A stretch of DNA of 64,000 bases from an uncultured Porticoccus sp. (GTDB taxonomy: Bacteria > Pseudomonadota > Gammaproteobacteria > Pseudomonadales > Porticoccaceae), in contig NZ_CAJXST010000004.1 of NCBI RefSeq assembly GCF_913061305.1, forward strand, positions 124,001 through 188,000. Reading direction: 5' to 3'. Each line of letters begins with the position of its first letter. The first letter of the stretch is position 1. The notes below the pieces were generated by a model. The model was not told where the DNA came from. It worked only from the letters and a program-made list of their open reading frames with translations, and searched no databases. The position numbers and the translations under genes were made by a program. Positions 9,800 to 19,231 of the stretch are shown one piece after another.

Positions 9800-11104
9800 C
9801 TAATCTTCGTCATCGTCGTCTGACTCGCCGTTCCCCGGAAGAAACGTCATGCGCTGTTTAACCCGCACCTTTACCACCATTTTTTCGCTCAGTTCCAGCG
9901 TTTCAAATCGATAGCGACCAATGGTAAAACTCACGTTGCCGTCGGGGATGCTTTCCAGGTGTTCCAGAATCAGCCCGTTAATGGTCTTTGGGCCATCCGT
10001 CGGCAGATCCCATGAATTTGCTTTGTTGATATCCCGTATGGTGGCTGACCCGTCAATGTCAAACATGCTCTTGTCCAGGGCGACGATATCTTCCTGTTCG
10101 TCCTCTGCCCTGTTTGTGGTGAAATCGCCGACAATCTCCTCCAGTATATCCTCCATGGTGACCAGTCCTTCAATTTCGCCGTATTCATCCACCACCAAAC
10201 CGATTCGGCGTTTGGCCTGTTGAAAGTTCACCAATTGTTTGTTGAGTGGTGTGTTTTCAGGGACAAAGTAGGGTTCCCGGGTAAATCGTTTGATGGCCTC
10301 TTTGGTCAGGCTATCGCTGCCTGAACGCAGCAGCCTGGCGATGGTTTTCACATGAATAATGCCCAGCACATTATTCATGTTGCCCACATAGACAGGCAGG
10401 CGGGTGTAGCCGGAATTAATGATTGTGGTTAATAGTTGATCAACCTCCAGCTCAAGATCCAGGCCTATAATTTCATTGCGTGGCACCATAATGTCATTCA
10501 CGGAGACCGTTTCCAGATCCAGAATGTTGATCAGCATATCCTGATGGTCGGGGATGTTTTCACTGGAGATGTCCACGACGGTGCGAATTTCCTCTTTGCT
10601 GAGGCTCACATCAAGAGACTTGGTGGTATTCACGCCCAGCAATCTGAGTAGGCCGTTGGAGAGGTGGTTCACCAGCCAGACCAGCGGGTAAAAGACAAAT
10701 AACAGCGGCCTGAGGATGTGGCTGGCGGTAAAGGCGATTCCTTCCGGGTGCAGTGCCGCCATTGTTTTTGGCGTGACTTCGGAAAAAATCAATATTGCCA
10801 GTGTGAGTAATAGCGTGGCGATGGCGATACCGGCATCGCCATAGAGGCGCAGAGCAATAACCGTGGCGATCGCTGACGCGAGGATATTCACCATGTTGTT
10901 GCCGATCAGGATAATACCGATCAGGCGATCCGGGCGTTTCAGCAGCTTATAGGCCTTGCGGGCACCGAGATGTCGTTTCCTCAGATGTTTCAACCTGTAG
11001 CGGTTCAGCGACATCATGGCCGTTTCAGAGCCGGAGAAGAAAGCGGATAAGAGAAGAAGACCAGCTAGTACGCTAAATAGTAGCCAGAGGGGGGTATCGT
11101 CCAA
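9800..11104 (-). CDS. HlyC/CorC-family membrane protein (DUF21-CBS)
   Basis: 434 residues. A DUF21 transmembrane domain (about 1-190, four hydrophobic segments, with FFSGSETAMMSLNRYRL) precedes a CBS pair (about 205-330, including VPRNEIIGLDLE and IGLVVDEYGEIEGLVTMEDI) and a C-terminal CorC_HlyC domain. The family (YfjD, MgtE-independent CorC/CNNM) is linked to Mg or Co transport. The frame is open to 11185, but the start is placed at TTG 11104 because family members begin LDD..LW.LF and GAGG lies upstream. This start is inferred. The tail is acidic (SDDDDED). Confidence 0.85.
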   Translation of the reverse strand: MDDTPLWLLFSVLAGLLLLSAFFSGSETAMMSLNRYRLKHLRKRHLGARKAYKLLKRPDRLIGIILIGNNMVNILASAIATVIALRLYGDAGIAIATLLLTLAILIFSEVTPKTMAALHPEGIAFTASHILRPLLFVFYPLVWLVNHLSNGLLRLLGVNTTKSLDVSLSKEEIRTVVDISSENIPDHQDMLINILDLETVSVNDIMVPRNEIIGLDLELEVDQLLTTIINSGYTRLPVYVGNMNNVLGIIHVKTIARLLRSGSDSLTKEAIKRFTREPYFVPENTPLNKQLVNFQQAKRRIGLVVDEYGEIEGLVTMEDILEEIVGDFTTNRAEDEQEDIVALDKSMFDIDGSATIRDINKANSWDLPTDGPKTINGLILEHLESIPDGNVSFTIGRYRFETLELSEKMVVKVRVKQRMTFLPGNGESDDDDED

Positions 11105-11256
11105 CGGGGGAAAAACCTCGTATTCACCTGAGGCTGGGTATGTTGAAGAAGTTTGCTGCGCTTGGCAACCACATCTTGGCGCCACTTTCCGTGAGTGGCC
11201 GAGCCTGGCTGATGGTCTGATTCAGGCAGGCCATCAGCTCAGAGAGGGTCTGCCTT

Positions 11257-12045
11257 TCAGCGCAGAATTACCTCAAGGACAAACTTGCTGCCCCAATAGC
11301 CCAGCACCATGGCGCTGAAGCCCACCAGGGTCCAGCGGATGGCTGTATTGCCGCGCCACCCCTTGATGTGTCGTCCCCACAGTAGAATGCCATAAAACAG
11401 CCAGGCGAAAAGCGAGAAAACCGTTTTGTGAATCAAGTGCTGGGCAAAGAAATCCTCAAAAAACAGAAACCCGGTAACCAGTGACAGGGTCAATAAACCA
11501 AAGCCGGCCCACAGCACCTCAAACAGCAATGCTTCCATGGTTTGCAAAGGAGGGACTATCTGTAGCCAGCTACCGAGGTGTCTGTGGCGCAGCCGCCAGT
11601 TTTGCAAGGCGATAAAGATCGCCTGAAACGCAGCGATGGTCAGCAGGCTGTAGGCCACAATGGAAAAGAAAATATGTGCCCCGATGGGTACAGACACGGT
11701 CTCCCTCAGGGCGCCGCTGCTACCGATCAGGAGGGTCAATGCCAGGATCAATGCTGCCAGGGGGAAGAGCATCAGAAAAAGACTGTGAACCGGTTTCCGA
11801 AGACTGCTGAGCAGAACAATCAGGTTGATGGTGAAAACAATGGCGCTACTCATGGGGAGCAGCCCGAAATCTAGACCGGCATCACTAAAGATCCAGTGCG
11901 CACTGGTGTATCCGTGAAGGGCAACCGCAGGAATGGCAATCAGCTGCAGAGAAGATAGCCGCAAATTGGGATGCCTGCGAAGCTGAAGCGCCTGGAACAG
12001 GGTCGCGCAGATATACAGGGCGATGGCGGCAGAAGCTGTGAGCAT
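11257..12045 (-). CDS. CcsA/YpjD-type inner-membrane protein
   Basis: 262 residues with about eight hydrophobic segments, matching the cytochrome c assembly (CcsA-like) protein that lies divergent to ffh in many gammaproteobacteria. The conserved HIFFSIVAYSLLTIAAFQAIF and HKTVFSLFAWLFYGILLWGR segments contain the histidines of the family. The frame is open to 12084, but start M at 12045 (MLTASAAIALY) puts a membrane segment at the N-terminus and is preferred. The precise role in haem or cytochrome assembly is not demonstrated. Confidence 0.82.
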   Translation of the reverse strand: MLTASAAIALYICATLFQALQLRRHPNLRLSSLQLIAIPAVALHGYTSAHWIFSDAGLDFGLLPMSSAIVFTINLIVLLSSLRKPVHSLFLMLFPLAALILALTLLIGSSGALRETVSVPIGAHIFFSIVAYSLLTIAAFQAIFIALQNWRLRHRHLGSWLQIVPPLQTMEALLFEVLWAGFGLLTLSLVTGFLFFEDFFAQHLIHKTVFSLFAWLFYGILLWGRHIKGWRGNTAIRWTLVGFSAMVLGYWGSKFVLEVILR

Positions 12046-12178
12046 AATGAGATGACTATTTAAACAGGTGGCAAAGTGTGTCACAGATAGCGGATAGCGA
12101 AAAGAGGCCGTCCCAAAACTCGGGTGCTTTCAGTTATACTGCTACGCCTGTAAATAAGGTGAAGACGAAATAAATCCC

Positions 12179-13582
12179 ATGGCAATGTTTGAAAATCTCA
12201 GTGATCGTTTATCGGTTTCCCTGAAAAAAATCTCGGGGAAGGCCAGCCTGACCGAAGACAACATTCAGGAAACCCTGCGTGAAGTGCGCATGGCACTGCT
12301 GGAAGCGGATGTGGCGCTACCGGTTGTCAAAACCTTTGTGGAAGGTGTCAAGGAGAGGGCGCTGGGTCAGCAGGTTGGCAGCAGCCTCAATCCCGGTCAG
12401 CAGTTCCTGAAAATCGTTCAGTCCGAGCTTGAGCATGTGATGGGTGACAGTAACGAGTCACTCAATCTGGCTGCACAGCCGCCGGCTGTGGTGTTGATGG
12501 CGGGTCTACAGGGTGCCGGTAAAACCACCTCCGTGGCCAAGCTGGCCCGCTATCTCAAGGAGCGGGAAAAGAAAAAAGTCATGGTGGTGAGTGCCGATAT
12601 CTACCGGCCGGCCGCCATTAAGCAGCTGGAAACCCTCGCGTCGGAAGTGGGGGTTGAGTTTTTTGCCAGCCATGCCGATCAGAAACCCGTCGATATTGCA
12701 CGCAATGCGGTTCAGGCGGCGAAAGTAAAATTTATCGATGTATTGCTGGTGGACACGGCCGGCCGCCTGCATATTGATGATGCGCTGATGACTGAAATCC
12801 GGCAGCTACACAAAGCGCTGTCGCCGATAGAAACCCTGTTTGTCATTGATGCAATGATTGGTCAGGATGCCGTCACCACCGCCAAGGCATTTAATGAAGC
12901 ACTGCCCCTGACGGGGGTCATTTTGACCAAAGTGGACGGCGATGCCCGGGGTGGGGCGGCACTCTCTGTTCGCCAGGTAACCGGCAAGCCGATCAAGTTC
13001 CTCGGCGTTGGTGAAAAAACCGATGCCCTGGAGCCGTTCCACCCCGACCGGATTGCTTCGCGGATTCTCGGTATGGGCGACATGATGTCGCTGATCGAAG
13101 ACGTCGAACAGAAAGTTGATCGCAAAAAAGCGGAACAGCTGGCTAAAAAAGTCGCCAAGGGCAAACGATTTGATTTGAACGACTTGCGCGATCAACTCCA
13201 GCAAATGAAGAATCTGGGTGGTTTTGCCGGCCTGATGGATAAACTGCCCGGCATGGGCAACATGAGCCAGATGGTTGAGCAAGCCAATATGGGGAAGCAG
13301 TTTTCACGTATGGAGGCCATCATCAACTCCATGACGCCTGCGGAAAGGCGAAACCCCGACTTGCTGAATGGCTCGCGCAAGCGGCGTATAACGGGGGGAT
13401 CCGGTACCAACCTTCAGGATCTGAATCGCCTGCTCAAACAGCACAAGCAGATGGGCAAGATGATGAAAAAAATGAAAGGCAAAGGCATGCAGCAGATGAT
13501 GCGTGGAATGGCGGGCAACATGCCATCTGGAGGTGGCATGGGGGGTGGTATGCCGCCGGGCGGTGGAAAATTTCCCTTTTAG
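12179..13582 (+). CDS. ffh: Signal recognition particle protein Ffh
   Basis: 467 residues. GTPase that binds 4.5S RNA and signal sequences and targets inner-membrane proteins. The N domain (1-90) is followed by the G domain with GLQGAGKTTSVAKLA (P loop), DTAGR and TKVDGDARGGAAL. A methionine-rich M domain contains GGSGT and KMMKKMKGKGMQQMM. ATG 12179 and ATG 12185 are both possible; homologues favour MFENLSDRL (12185). No strong ribosome site is visible for either. The tail is Gly/Met-rich. Usually followed by rpsP as here. Confidence 0.97.
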   Translation: MAMFENLSDRLSVSLKKISGKASLTEDNIQETLREVRMALLEADVALPVVKTFVEGVKERALGQQVGSSLNPGQQFLKIVQSELEHVMGDSNESLNLAAQPPAVVLMAGLQGAGKTTSVAKLARYLKEREKKKVMVVSADIYRPAAIKQLETLASEVGVEFFASHADQKPVDIARNAVQAAKVKFIDVLLVDTAGRLHIDDALMTEIRQLHKALSPIETLFVIDAMIGQDAVTTAKAFNEALPLTGVILTKVDGDARGGAALSVRQVTGKPIKFLGVGEKTDALEPFHPDRIASRILGMGDMMSLIEDVEQKVDRKKAEQLAKKVAKGKRFDLNDLRDQLQQMKNLGGFAGLMDKLPGMGNMSQMVEQANMGKQFSRMEAIINSMTPAERRNPDLLNGSRKRRITGGSGTNLQDLNRLLKQHKQMGKMMKKMKGKGMQQMMRGMAGNMPSGGGMGGGMPPGGGKFPF

Positions 13583-13657
13583 CCGGGACCGCTCAAGGCT
13601 GTCGCCCCCGCTGAATCCCGTCTCCGGATAAAGCTGTTTTCAGCTATACTTTCCAGC

Positions 13658-13686
13658 TATACACGGTGGCGTGTTTTCGCTATAAT
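13658..13686 (+). promoter_or_regulatory. Candidate sigma-70 promoter of rpsP operon
   Basis: TATACA (13658-13663), 17-bp spacer, TATAAT (13681-13686), which matches the -35 hexamer in four positions and -10 in all six. It lies 109 bp upstream of rpsP in the ffh-rpsP gap. The 212-bp gap also has a duplicated CAGCTATAC and a small AGACC/GGTCT hairpin. Confidence 0.6.
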
Positions 13687-13794
13687 CCCGCGCCTTTCAC
13701 AGGTGCCTGTTCTAGAGACCGGGCGTGGTCTTGTTCCTGAGTAATAGGGGATCGACCGGCTGTAATTTGAAACTAAATACAGAAGAGAGTTTTC

Positions 13795-14043
13795 ATGGTA
13801 ACAATTCGTCTGGCTCGCGGAGGCTCAAAAAAGCGTCCGTTCTATCATATTCATGTCACTGACAGCCGCAGGGCCCGTGATAGCCGTTATATCGAACGCA
13901 TCGGCTTTTTTAACCCGGTTGCCCGTGGTCTCGAAGAGCGTCTCCGGGTGGATGTGGATCGGGTGCAACACTGGGTAGGCGAGGGCGCCATGTTGTCCGA
14001 TCGCGTTTCCCAGTTGGTGAAAGAAGCAGCCAAGCAAGCCTGA
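13795..14043 (+). CDS. rpsP: 30S ribosomal protein S16
   Basis: 82 residues beginning [19 protein letters not shown], the S16 signature, with [10 protein letters not shown] in the middle. First gene of the conserved rpsP-rimM-trmD-rplS operon, all on one strand with short gaps. A promoter-like TATAAT is upstream. Confidence 0.98.
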   Translation: MVTIRLARGGSKKRPFYHIHVTDSRRARDSRYIERIGFFNPVARGLEERLRVDVDRVQHWVGEGAMLSDRVSQLVKEAAKQA

Positions 14044-14056
14044 TAAGACTACGGCC

Positions 14057-14596
14057 ATGAACGCCAAGCAAAGCGTGGGCCCGATTGATCCAGTGGTTGT
14101 CGGGCGCGTAACGGCTGTGCATGGTGTGAAGGGATGGGTGAAAATTCACTCCTTCACCGAGCCGGGCGGTAACATTTTTGATTACCAGCCCTGGTGGCTG
14201 AAGATTGCTGGTAATTGGCAGAAACTGAAGGTCACTGAACAGCGTTCCACTGCCAAGGGGCTGATGGTTCACCTGGCAGAGATTGACGACAGAGATCAGG
14301 CCAGGGTTTATTGCCAGCGGGACATCTACGTTGCAAAAGCGCAACTGCCGATTCTCGCTGATGGTCAGTATTATTGGCACCAGCTTGAGGGGATGCTCGT
14401 TGTGACCTCTCAGGGCGTCAGACTTGGTATCGTCGACTCCCTGATGGAAACCGGTGCCAATGATGTGCTGGTTGTGAAGGGCGATGACCAGAGCCTGGAT
14501 CAGGAAGAGCGGCTGATTCCCTATATAGATCAATTTGTATTAAACGTTGATCTCGGCGCCGGCAAGATCGAGGTGGACTGGGATCCGGCTTTTTAA
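14057..14596 (+). CDS. rimM: 16S rRNA processing protein RimM
   Basis: 179 residues. It binds S19 in the 30S head and assists assembly. The N-terminal RimM domain (VVGRVTAVHGVKGWVKIHSFTE) and C-terminal PRC-barrel-like part (YYWHQLEGMLVV ... IPYIDQFV) are both present. It starts 13 bp after rpsP. Confidence 0.96.
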   Translation: MNAKQSVGPIDPVVVGRVTAVHGVKGWVKIHSFTEPGGNIFDYQPWWLKIAGNWQKLKVTEQRSTAKGLMVHLAEIDDRDQARVYCQRDIYVAKAQLPILADGQYYWHQLEGMLVVTSQGVRLGIVDSLMETGANDVLVVKGDDQSLDQEERLIPYIDQFVLNVDLGAGKIEVDWDPAF

Positions 14597-14631
14597 TAAT
14601 CGGGAGGCTATAGCCCAAAGGTTAACCGGCC

Positions 14632-15381
14632 ATGAAAGTAGCTCTGGTTACACTGTTCCCCGAGATGTTTACTGCCCTCACCGACCACGGTATCAGTAGT
14701 CGGGCAATCAGACAGGGCTTGCTGGAAGTGGCATTTTTCAACCCGAGAGCCCACACCAGCGACCGGCACCAGACAGTAGATAGCCGCCCTTACGGTGGTG
14801 GTCCTGGAATGGTGATGATGATCGAGCCTTTGCGCAAAGCCATCGACGTCGCACGGACATGGATAGAGGGCCCGGCCACAGTGGTGTACCTCTCTCCCCA
14901 GGGTCGTGTACTGGATCAGGCCGGCGTTAATGCGTTGGCAGCACAGGGTGATCTGATACTGGTTGCCGGACGCTACGAAGGCGTTGATGAGCGACTGATA
15001 CAACTGGAAGTGGATCAGGAGTGGTCCATCGGGGACTACGTCCTCAGTGGCGGTGAACTGCCCGCCATGGTGATGCTCGATGCATTGATTCGACAACTGC
15101 CCGGCGCATTGGGACATGAGGACTCGGCAGACCAGGATTCCTTTGCCGATGGTCTGCTGGATTGTCCCCATTACACGCGCCCGGAGCAGTATCAGGATTT
15201 TAAAGTGCCCGAGGTGTTACTGTCGGGCAACCATGAAAAAATAAGGCAGTGGCGGTTAAAGCAGTCGTTGTACAGAACCTGGCAGCGACGCCCGGAACTG
15301 CTGGAAAAGCTGGTGCTCAGTGACGAGCAACAACAGTTAATGGACAGGATTGTCAAAGAGTCGGCAGATGAAAGTGACTGA
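14632..15381 (+). CDS. trmD: tRNA (guanine-N1)-methyltransferase TrmD
   Basis: 249 residues of the SPOUT class; makes m1G37 in tRNAs. The start [13 protein letters not shown], the [10 protein letters not shown] loop, and the knot region [13 protein letters not shown] with [16 protein letters not shown] that binds AdoMet are all intact. Third gene of the operon; rplS follows after about 75 bp. Confidence 0.97.
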   Translation: MKVALVTLFPEMFTALTDHGISSRAIRQGLLEVAFFNPRAHTSDRHQTVDSRPYGGGPGMVMMIEPLRKAIDVARTWIEGPATVVYLSPQGRVLDQAGVNALAAQGDLILVAGRYEGVDERLIQLEVDQEWSIGDYVLSGGELPAMVMLDALIRQLPGALGHEDSADQDSFADGLLDCPHYTRPEQYQDFKVPEVLLSGNHEKIRQWRLKQSLYRTWQRRPELLEKLVLSDEQQQLMDRIVKESADESD

Positions 15382-15415
15382 GTCGTTTTCCTCTCTGTGC
15401 GACGCTACTCAAAAA

Positions 15416-15429
15416 GGTGGCATGCCACC
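15416..15429. other. Perfect palindrome in the rplS leader
   Basis: GGTGGCATGCCACC is a perfect 14-base palindrome in the short trmD-rplS gap, 14 bases ahead of the rplS ribosome site. It could fold as a small leader hairpin. No T-run follows, so it is not a terminator. Any role in L19 expression is a guess. Confidence 0.4.
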
Positions 15430-15455
15430 AACCAACAAAAGCTGAGGAGCAAACC

Positions 15456-15812
15456 GTGAGTAACAAAAATTCGATTATTACTGCGATTGAAACAGAACAA
15501 ATGAGCAAACAACTGCCGCCGTTTGCCCCGGGCGATACAGTCGTGGTTCAGGTCAAGGTTAAAGAGGGCACCCGCGAGCGTCTGCAGGCGTTTGAAGGTG
15601 TGGTTATTGGCAAGCGCAATCGCGGATTGAATTCTGCGTTCACTGTTCGGAAAATTTCCAATGGTGTTGGCGTTGAGCGGACTTTCCAGACTTTCAGCCC
15701 GCTGGTTGAGAGTGTGCAGGTCAAGCGCCGTGGCGATGTGCGCCAAGCCAAACTCTACTACTTGCGCGAACTGTCGGGCAAGGCTGCACGTATCAAGGAA
15801 AAGCTCAGCTGA
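15456..15812 (+). CDS. rplS: 50S ribosomal protein L19
   Basis: 118 residues. The core [31 protein letters not shown] and [27 protein letters not shown] is standard L19, located at the 30S-50S interface. The frame is open from 15417, but GTG 15456 with GAGGAG directly upstream gives the expected length. The operon ends here, with a strong terminator 20 bp after the stop. Confidence 0.97.
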   Translation: MSNKNSIITAIETEQMSKQLPPFAPGDTVVVQVKVKEGTRERLQAFEGVVIGKRNRGLNSAFTVRKISNGVGVERTFQTFSPLVESVQVKRRGDVRQAKLYYLRELSGKAARIKEKLS

Positions 15813-15831
15813 GTTTGTTCCCCAACAGAAC

Positions 15832-15860
15832 AAAGGCACCACAGGTTGGTGCCTTTTTTT
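15832..15860 (+). terminator. Intrinsic terminator of the rpsP-rplS operon
   Basis: GGCACCA (15835-15841) pairs with TGGTGCC (15847-15853) around a short loop, with flanking A/T pairs and seven T residues (15854-15860). It directly follows rplS. Confidence 0.9.
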
Positions 15861-15937
15861 ATGGCTGAAAGCGGTTTTCAGGGTTGCCTGCAATTTTTGA
15901 TGATTGTCCCGTGCTCACGGCCCGGTTAGAGTAACCC

Positions 15938-16840
15938 ATGGCCCTGACATCCACTGACCAACACCTGATAGACAATTATCTCGATGCTCTCTGGATGGAA
16001 AAGGGCCTGAGCCGCAATACTCTGGACGCCTATCGACGCGATCTCGAGGCGCTGGCCATTTGGGCAGCGCTGGAGAGTGTGTCCCTGATTGGGCTGGGGG
16101 CTGCCGATGTACAGCGCTATCTGGCCCGCCGTTTTGAACAGGGCGTGTCGACACGTTCGGCCGCCAGACAGTTATCCTGTATGCGGGGGCTCTACCGCTA
16201 TTTACTTCGGGAAAACCGGGTTGCCGAAGACCCCATTGCTATGGTGGAAAACCCCAAGTTGGGTCGTCCGCTTCCAAAAAGCCTTACGGAAATGGATGTG
16301 GAGGCGCTGTTGAACCAGCCGGATACCGATTCGTTGCTGGGTCTGCGTGATCGCACCATGCTGGAAGTGCTCTACGCCACGGGTCTGAGGGTCTCGGAGC
16401 TGGTGGGGTTAACCCTTTATCAGGCCAATCTTCGCCAGGGGGTGGTGAGAGTGACGGGTAAGGGTGGCAAGGAGCGGATGGTGCCCATGGGTGAGGAGGC
16501 GATGAGTTGGCTGGAGCGTTTCATGCGGGAAGCCCGGCCCCTGATGTTGGGAGCGGTACAAAGTGATGTGCTGTTCCCGAGTCGCCGTGCCCGGCAGATG
16601 ACCCGGCAAACCTTCTGGTATCGAATCAAACGCTACGCCAGCCAGGCCGGCATTGAAAAACCCCTATCGCCACACACACTCCGCCACGCCTTTGCCACCC
16701 ACCTGCTGAATCACGGAGCCGATCTCAGGGTGGTACAATTGCTGCTCGGGCACAGTGATCTTTCCACCACGCAGATCTACACCCACATAGCCAGTACCCG
16801 CATCAAGGCGCTACATGCAGAACACCACCCGAGAGGGTGA
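15938..16840 (+). CDS. xerD: Tyrosine recombinase XerD
   Basis: 300 residues. With XerC it resolves chromosome dimers at dif. The N-terminal SAM-like DNA-binding domain (1-110; LSRNTLDAYRRDL) is followed by the catalytic domain, with Arg in LYATGLRVSELVGL, HTLRHAFATHLL (H-x2-R), LGHSDLSTTQIYTH (H and catalytic Tyr). It lies upstream of dsbC-hom-thrC as in Pseudomonas relatives, so it is housekeeping rather than a mobile-element integrase. Confidence 0.95.
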   Translation: MALTSTDQHLIDNYLDALWMEKGLSRNTLDAYRRDLEALAIWAALESVSLIGLGAADVQRYLARRFEQGVSTRSAARQLSCMRGLYRYLLRENRVAEDPIAMVENPKLGRPLPKSLTEMDVEALLNQPDTDSLLGLRDRTMLEVLYATGLRVSELVGLTLYQANLRQGVVRVTGKGGKERMVPMGEEAMSWLERFMREARPLMLGAVQSDVLFPSRRARQMTRQTFWYRIKRYASQAGIEKPLSPHTLRHAFATHLLNHGADLRVVQLLLGHSDLSTTQIYTHIASTRIKALHAEHHPRG

Positions 16841-16906
16841 GTGAACCCTTGTGGTCATTAAGACTCAATACCTGATTAGCCATACTGAACCTGACAAGAG
16901 AAACCC

Positions 16907-17665
16907 GTGATGATCAAAAAAATGCTGGGCACAATCATTGTCCTGATATTATTACCCGCCGCTTTTGCTGCCGAAGTGTCAGAAGAGACACGCAAGACCA
17001 TCATAGACAAGCTGCAGCAGGCGCGCCCTGACCTTAAATACGGTGCAGTGGAAACCTCCCCCATCGACGGACTCTACCGCGTACGAATCAACGGTACCCA
17101 ATTCTTTTATGCCAATAAAACCGGTGATTACATTATCACGGGTGATATGTATCAGGCCCGTCCGGGAATGTTTACGCCGGTCAAGGATCTGGCTGCGGCC
17201 AAATTGCGCAAGGACATGCTGAGCGCGGTGGCAACAAAAGACATGATTGTTTTTCCCGCCGCAGATGTGCGCCGCTACACTCTTCATGTGTTCACGGATG
17301 TGGATTGTGGTTATTGCCGAAAACTTCACCTTGAAACCGTTCCTGAACTGAATGTGGCCGGCGTGGAGGTTCGCTATCTGGCCTTTCCCAGGGCCGGACT
17401 GGATTCCGCCTCCTATCGCAAGATAGCTTCAGCATGGTGTGCCAAAGACAAGCTGGCTGCACTCACTGCACTGAAAAACCGCCAGCCGATAAAAGAAAAC
17501 GTCTGCAAGGATAACCCCGTAGCCAGCCACTTCCTGCTCGGTCAGAAAATAGGCATCACTGGTACCCCGGCCCTGATCCTGGAAGACGGTGCTTTGTTGC
17601 CCGGCTACAGCCCGGCGGCTGAATTGCTGACGATCATGGGGCTTGATGACAATAGTGATGGTTAG
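16907..17665 (+). CDS. dsbC: Thiol:disulfide interchange protein DsbC
   Basis: 252 residues. Periplasmic disulfide isomerase. A Sec signal peptide (about residues 1-22, ending FAAEVSE) precedes an N-terminal dimerisation domain and a thioredoxin fold with active site CGYC (DVDCGYCRKLH) and cis-Pro loop GITGTPALIL. The start is GTG 16907 or the adjacent ATG 16910. It sits between xerD and hom, a conserved arrangement. Confidence 0.95.
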   Translation: MMIKKMLGTIIVLILLPAAFAAEVSEETRKTIIDKLQQARPDLKYGAVETSPIDGLYRVRINGTQFFYANKTGDYIITGDMYQARPGMFTPVKDLAAAKLRKDMLSAVATKDMIVFPAADVRRYTLHVFTDVDCGYCRKLHLETVPELNVAGVEVRYLAFPRAGLDSASYRKIASAWCAKDKLAALTALKNRQPIKENVCKDNPVASHFLLGQKIGITGTPALILEDGALLPGYSPAAELLTIMGLDDNSDG

Positions 17666-17891
17666 AACGGTAACCGCCGTGGCCAAATTGTGGCTGGCAG
17701 ATTGACAGTCCCTGTGCTGCCAATTAAGGTTGCGAACCTTCATCAGTCTGCTGGCTTGAATGCTGCACTTGCGCAGTGAGCGGGGTGACTGTTTTAGTAA
17801 TAAGGCGGCATAAACGTGCCTGTCACCGGTTACAAAACAGTATTACCCCAGCTGGCACTGGATTAAACCGGTTAACACCGAGGCAAATCGA

Positions 17892-19196
17892 TTGAACTCA
17901 GTAAAAGTTGGCCTGTGTGGCCTCGGAACAGTAGGTAGCGGCACATTTAATGTGTTGCAGCGCAATGGTGACGTGATCAATGCCAGGGCGGGGTGCCGTA
18001 TTGAGATTATCCAGGTGGCGAGCAGACGGCCGAATCCCGCCTGCCAGCTCGGCGATACCCCGGTTACCGAAGATGTTTTTGCGGTTGCCCGCAATCCCGA
18101 TGTCGATATTCTGGTGGAGCTGATTGGTGGCATCACGGTCGCGCGTGAGCTAATTCTTGATGCCATTGAACGTGGCAAGCACGTGGTTACGGCGAACAAG
18201 GCACTGATTGCCGAGCATGGCAACGAAATTTTTAATGCCGCGAGGGTTAAAGGTGTCACCGTTGCCTTCGAAGCCTCTGTCGCAGGCGGTATTCCTATTA
18301 TCAAGGCGATCAGGGAAGGGCTTTCGGCCAACCGCATTGAATGGTTGGCTGGGATAGTCAACGGCACCGGCAATTTTATATTGACAGAAATGCGGGACAA
18401 AGGCCGCGCCTTTGAGGATGTGTTGGTGGAGGCCCAGCAGCGTGGTTACGCCGAGGCTGACCCGACTTTTGATGTGGAGGGGATCGATGCGGCCCATAAG
18501 CTGGTTATTCTGGCCTCCCTCGCCTTTGGTATCCCGTTGCAATTCGAAAAAGTTTTTACCGAGGGTATCAGCAACCTGGACACCCAGGATGTGGCCTACG
18601 CCCGGCAACTCGGCTATCAGATCAAGCATCTGGGCATCGCCCGTCGCAACAACGGCGGCATTGAACTGCGCGTTCACCCCACCCTGATTCCTCGCAAACG
18701 ACTGCTCGCCAACGTCGATGGTGTCATGAATGCCGTGGTGGTCAAGGGTGATGCCGTGGGCCCTACACTGTATTACGGTCCCGGCGCCGGGGCAGAGCCT
18801 ACGGCCTCTGCGGTGATTGCGGATATTGTCGACCTGGCCCGCACCCTGACGGCTGATCCGGAGCACCGGGTACCCCACCTGGGTTTTCAGCCAGATCAGT
18901 TGAGCGATATTCAGGTACTGTCCATCGATCAGGTTGAAACCGCCTACTATCTGCGTATTACGGCACGCGATGTGCCAGGGGTGTTGTCAAAAATTACCCA
19001 GATTCTCAGCGATGCCAAAATCAGTATTGAGGCCGTTATCCAGAAAGAGGCAGATGATGGCGAGGACTATGTGCCGCTGATTATTCTCACCGATCGCGCC
19101 GTGGTGAAAAAGCTCGACGAAGCGGTAGACAAGATTCAACAGCTGCCCACGACCGAGGGTGATATTGTCAGGATTCGTGTGGAATCACTGGGCTAG
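17892..19196 (+). CDS. hom: Homoserine dehydrogenase
   Basis: 434 residues. Reduces aspartate semialdehyde to homoserine. A Rossmann domain (VGLCGLGTVGSGTFNVL, residues 4-20), catalytic domain with GIVNGTGNFILTEM and ADPTFDVEGIDAAHK, and a C-terminal ACT domain (YYLRITARDVPGVLSKI) that mediates threonine feedback. The start is TTG 17892 (MNSVKVGL). thrC follows after 35 bp; the pair completes threonine synthesis with a kinase encoded elsewhere. Confidence 0.97.
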   Translation: MNSVKVGLCGLGTVGSGTFNVLQRNGDVINARAGCRIEIIQVASRRPNPACQLGDTPVTEDVFAVARNPDVDILVELIGGITVARELILDAIERGKHVVTANKALIAEHGNEIFNAARVKGVTVAFEASVAGGIPIIKAIREGLSANRIEWLAGIVNGTGNFILTEMRDKGRAFEDVLVEAQQRGYAEADPTFDVEGIDAAHKLVILASLAFGIPLQFEKVFTEGISNLDTQDVAYARQLGYQIKHLGIARRNNGGIELRVHPTLIPRKRLLANVDGVMNAVVVKGDAVGPTLYYGPGAGAEPTASAVIADIVDLARTLTADPEHRVPHLGFQPDQLSDIQVLSIDQVETAYYLRITARDVPGVLSKITQILSDAKISIEAVIQKEADDGEDYVPLIILTDRAVVKKLDEAVDKIQQLPTTEGDIVRIRVESLG

Positions 19197-19231
19197 CGTT
19201 TTCCGTTTCAAGAACAGAACAGGTATCAAGC

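Noticed and set aside
15938-16840. Integrase of the CRISPR island
   Set aside because: This tyrosine recombinase is XerD by context (before dsbC-hom-thrC) and sequence, and is 15 kb away from the island.
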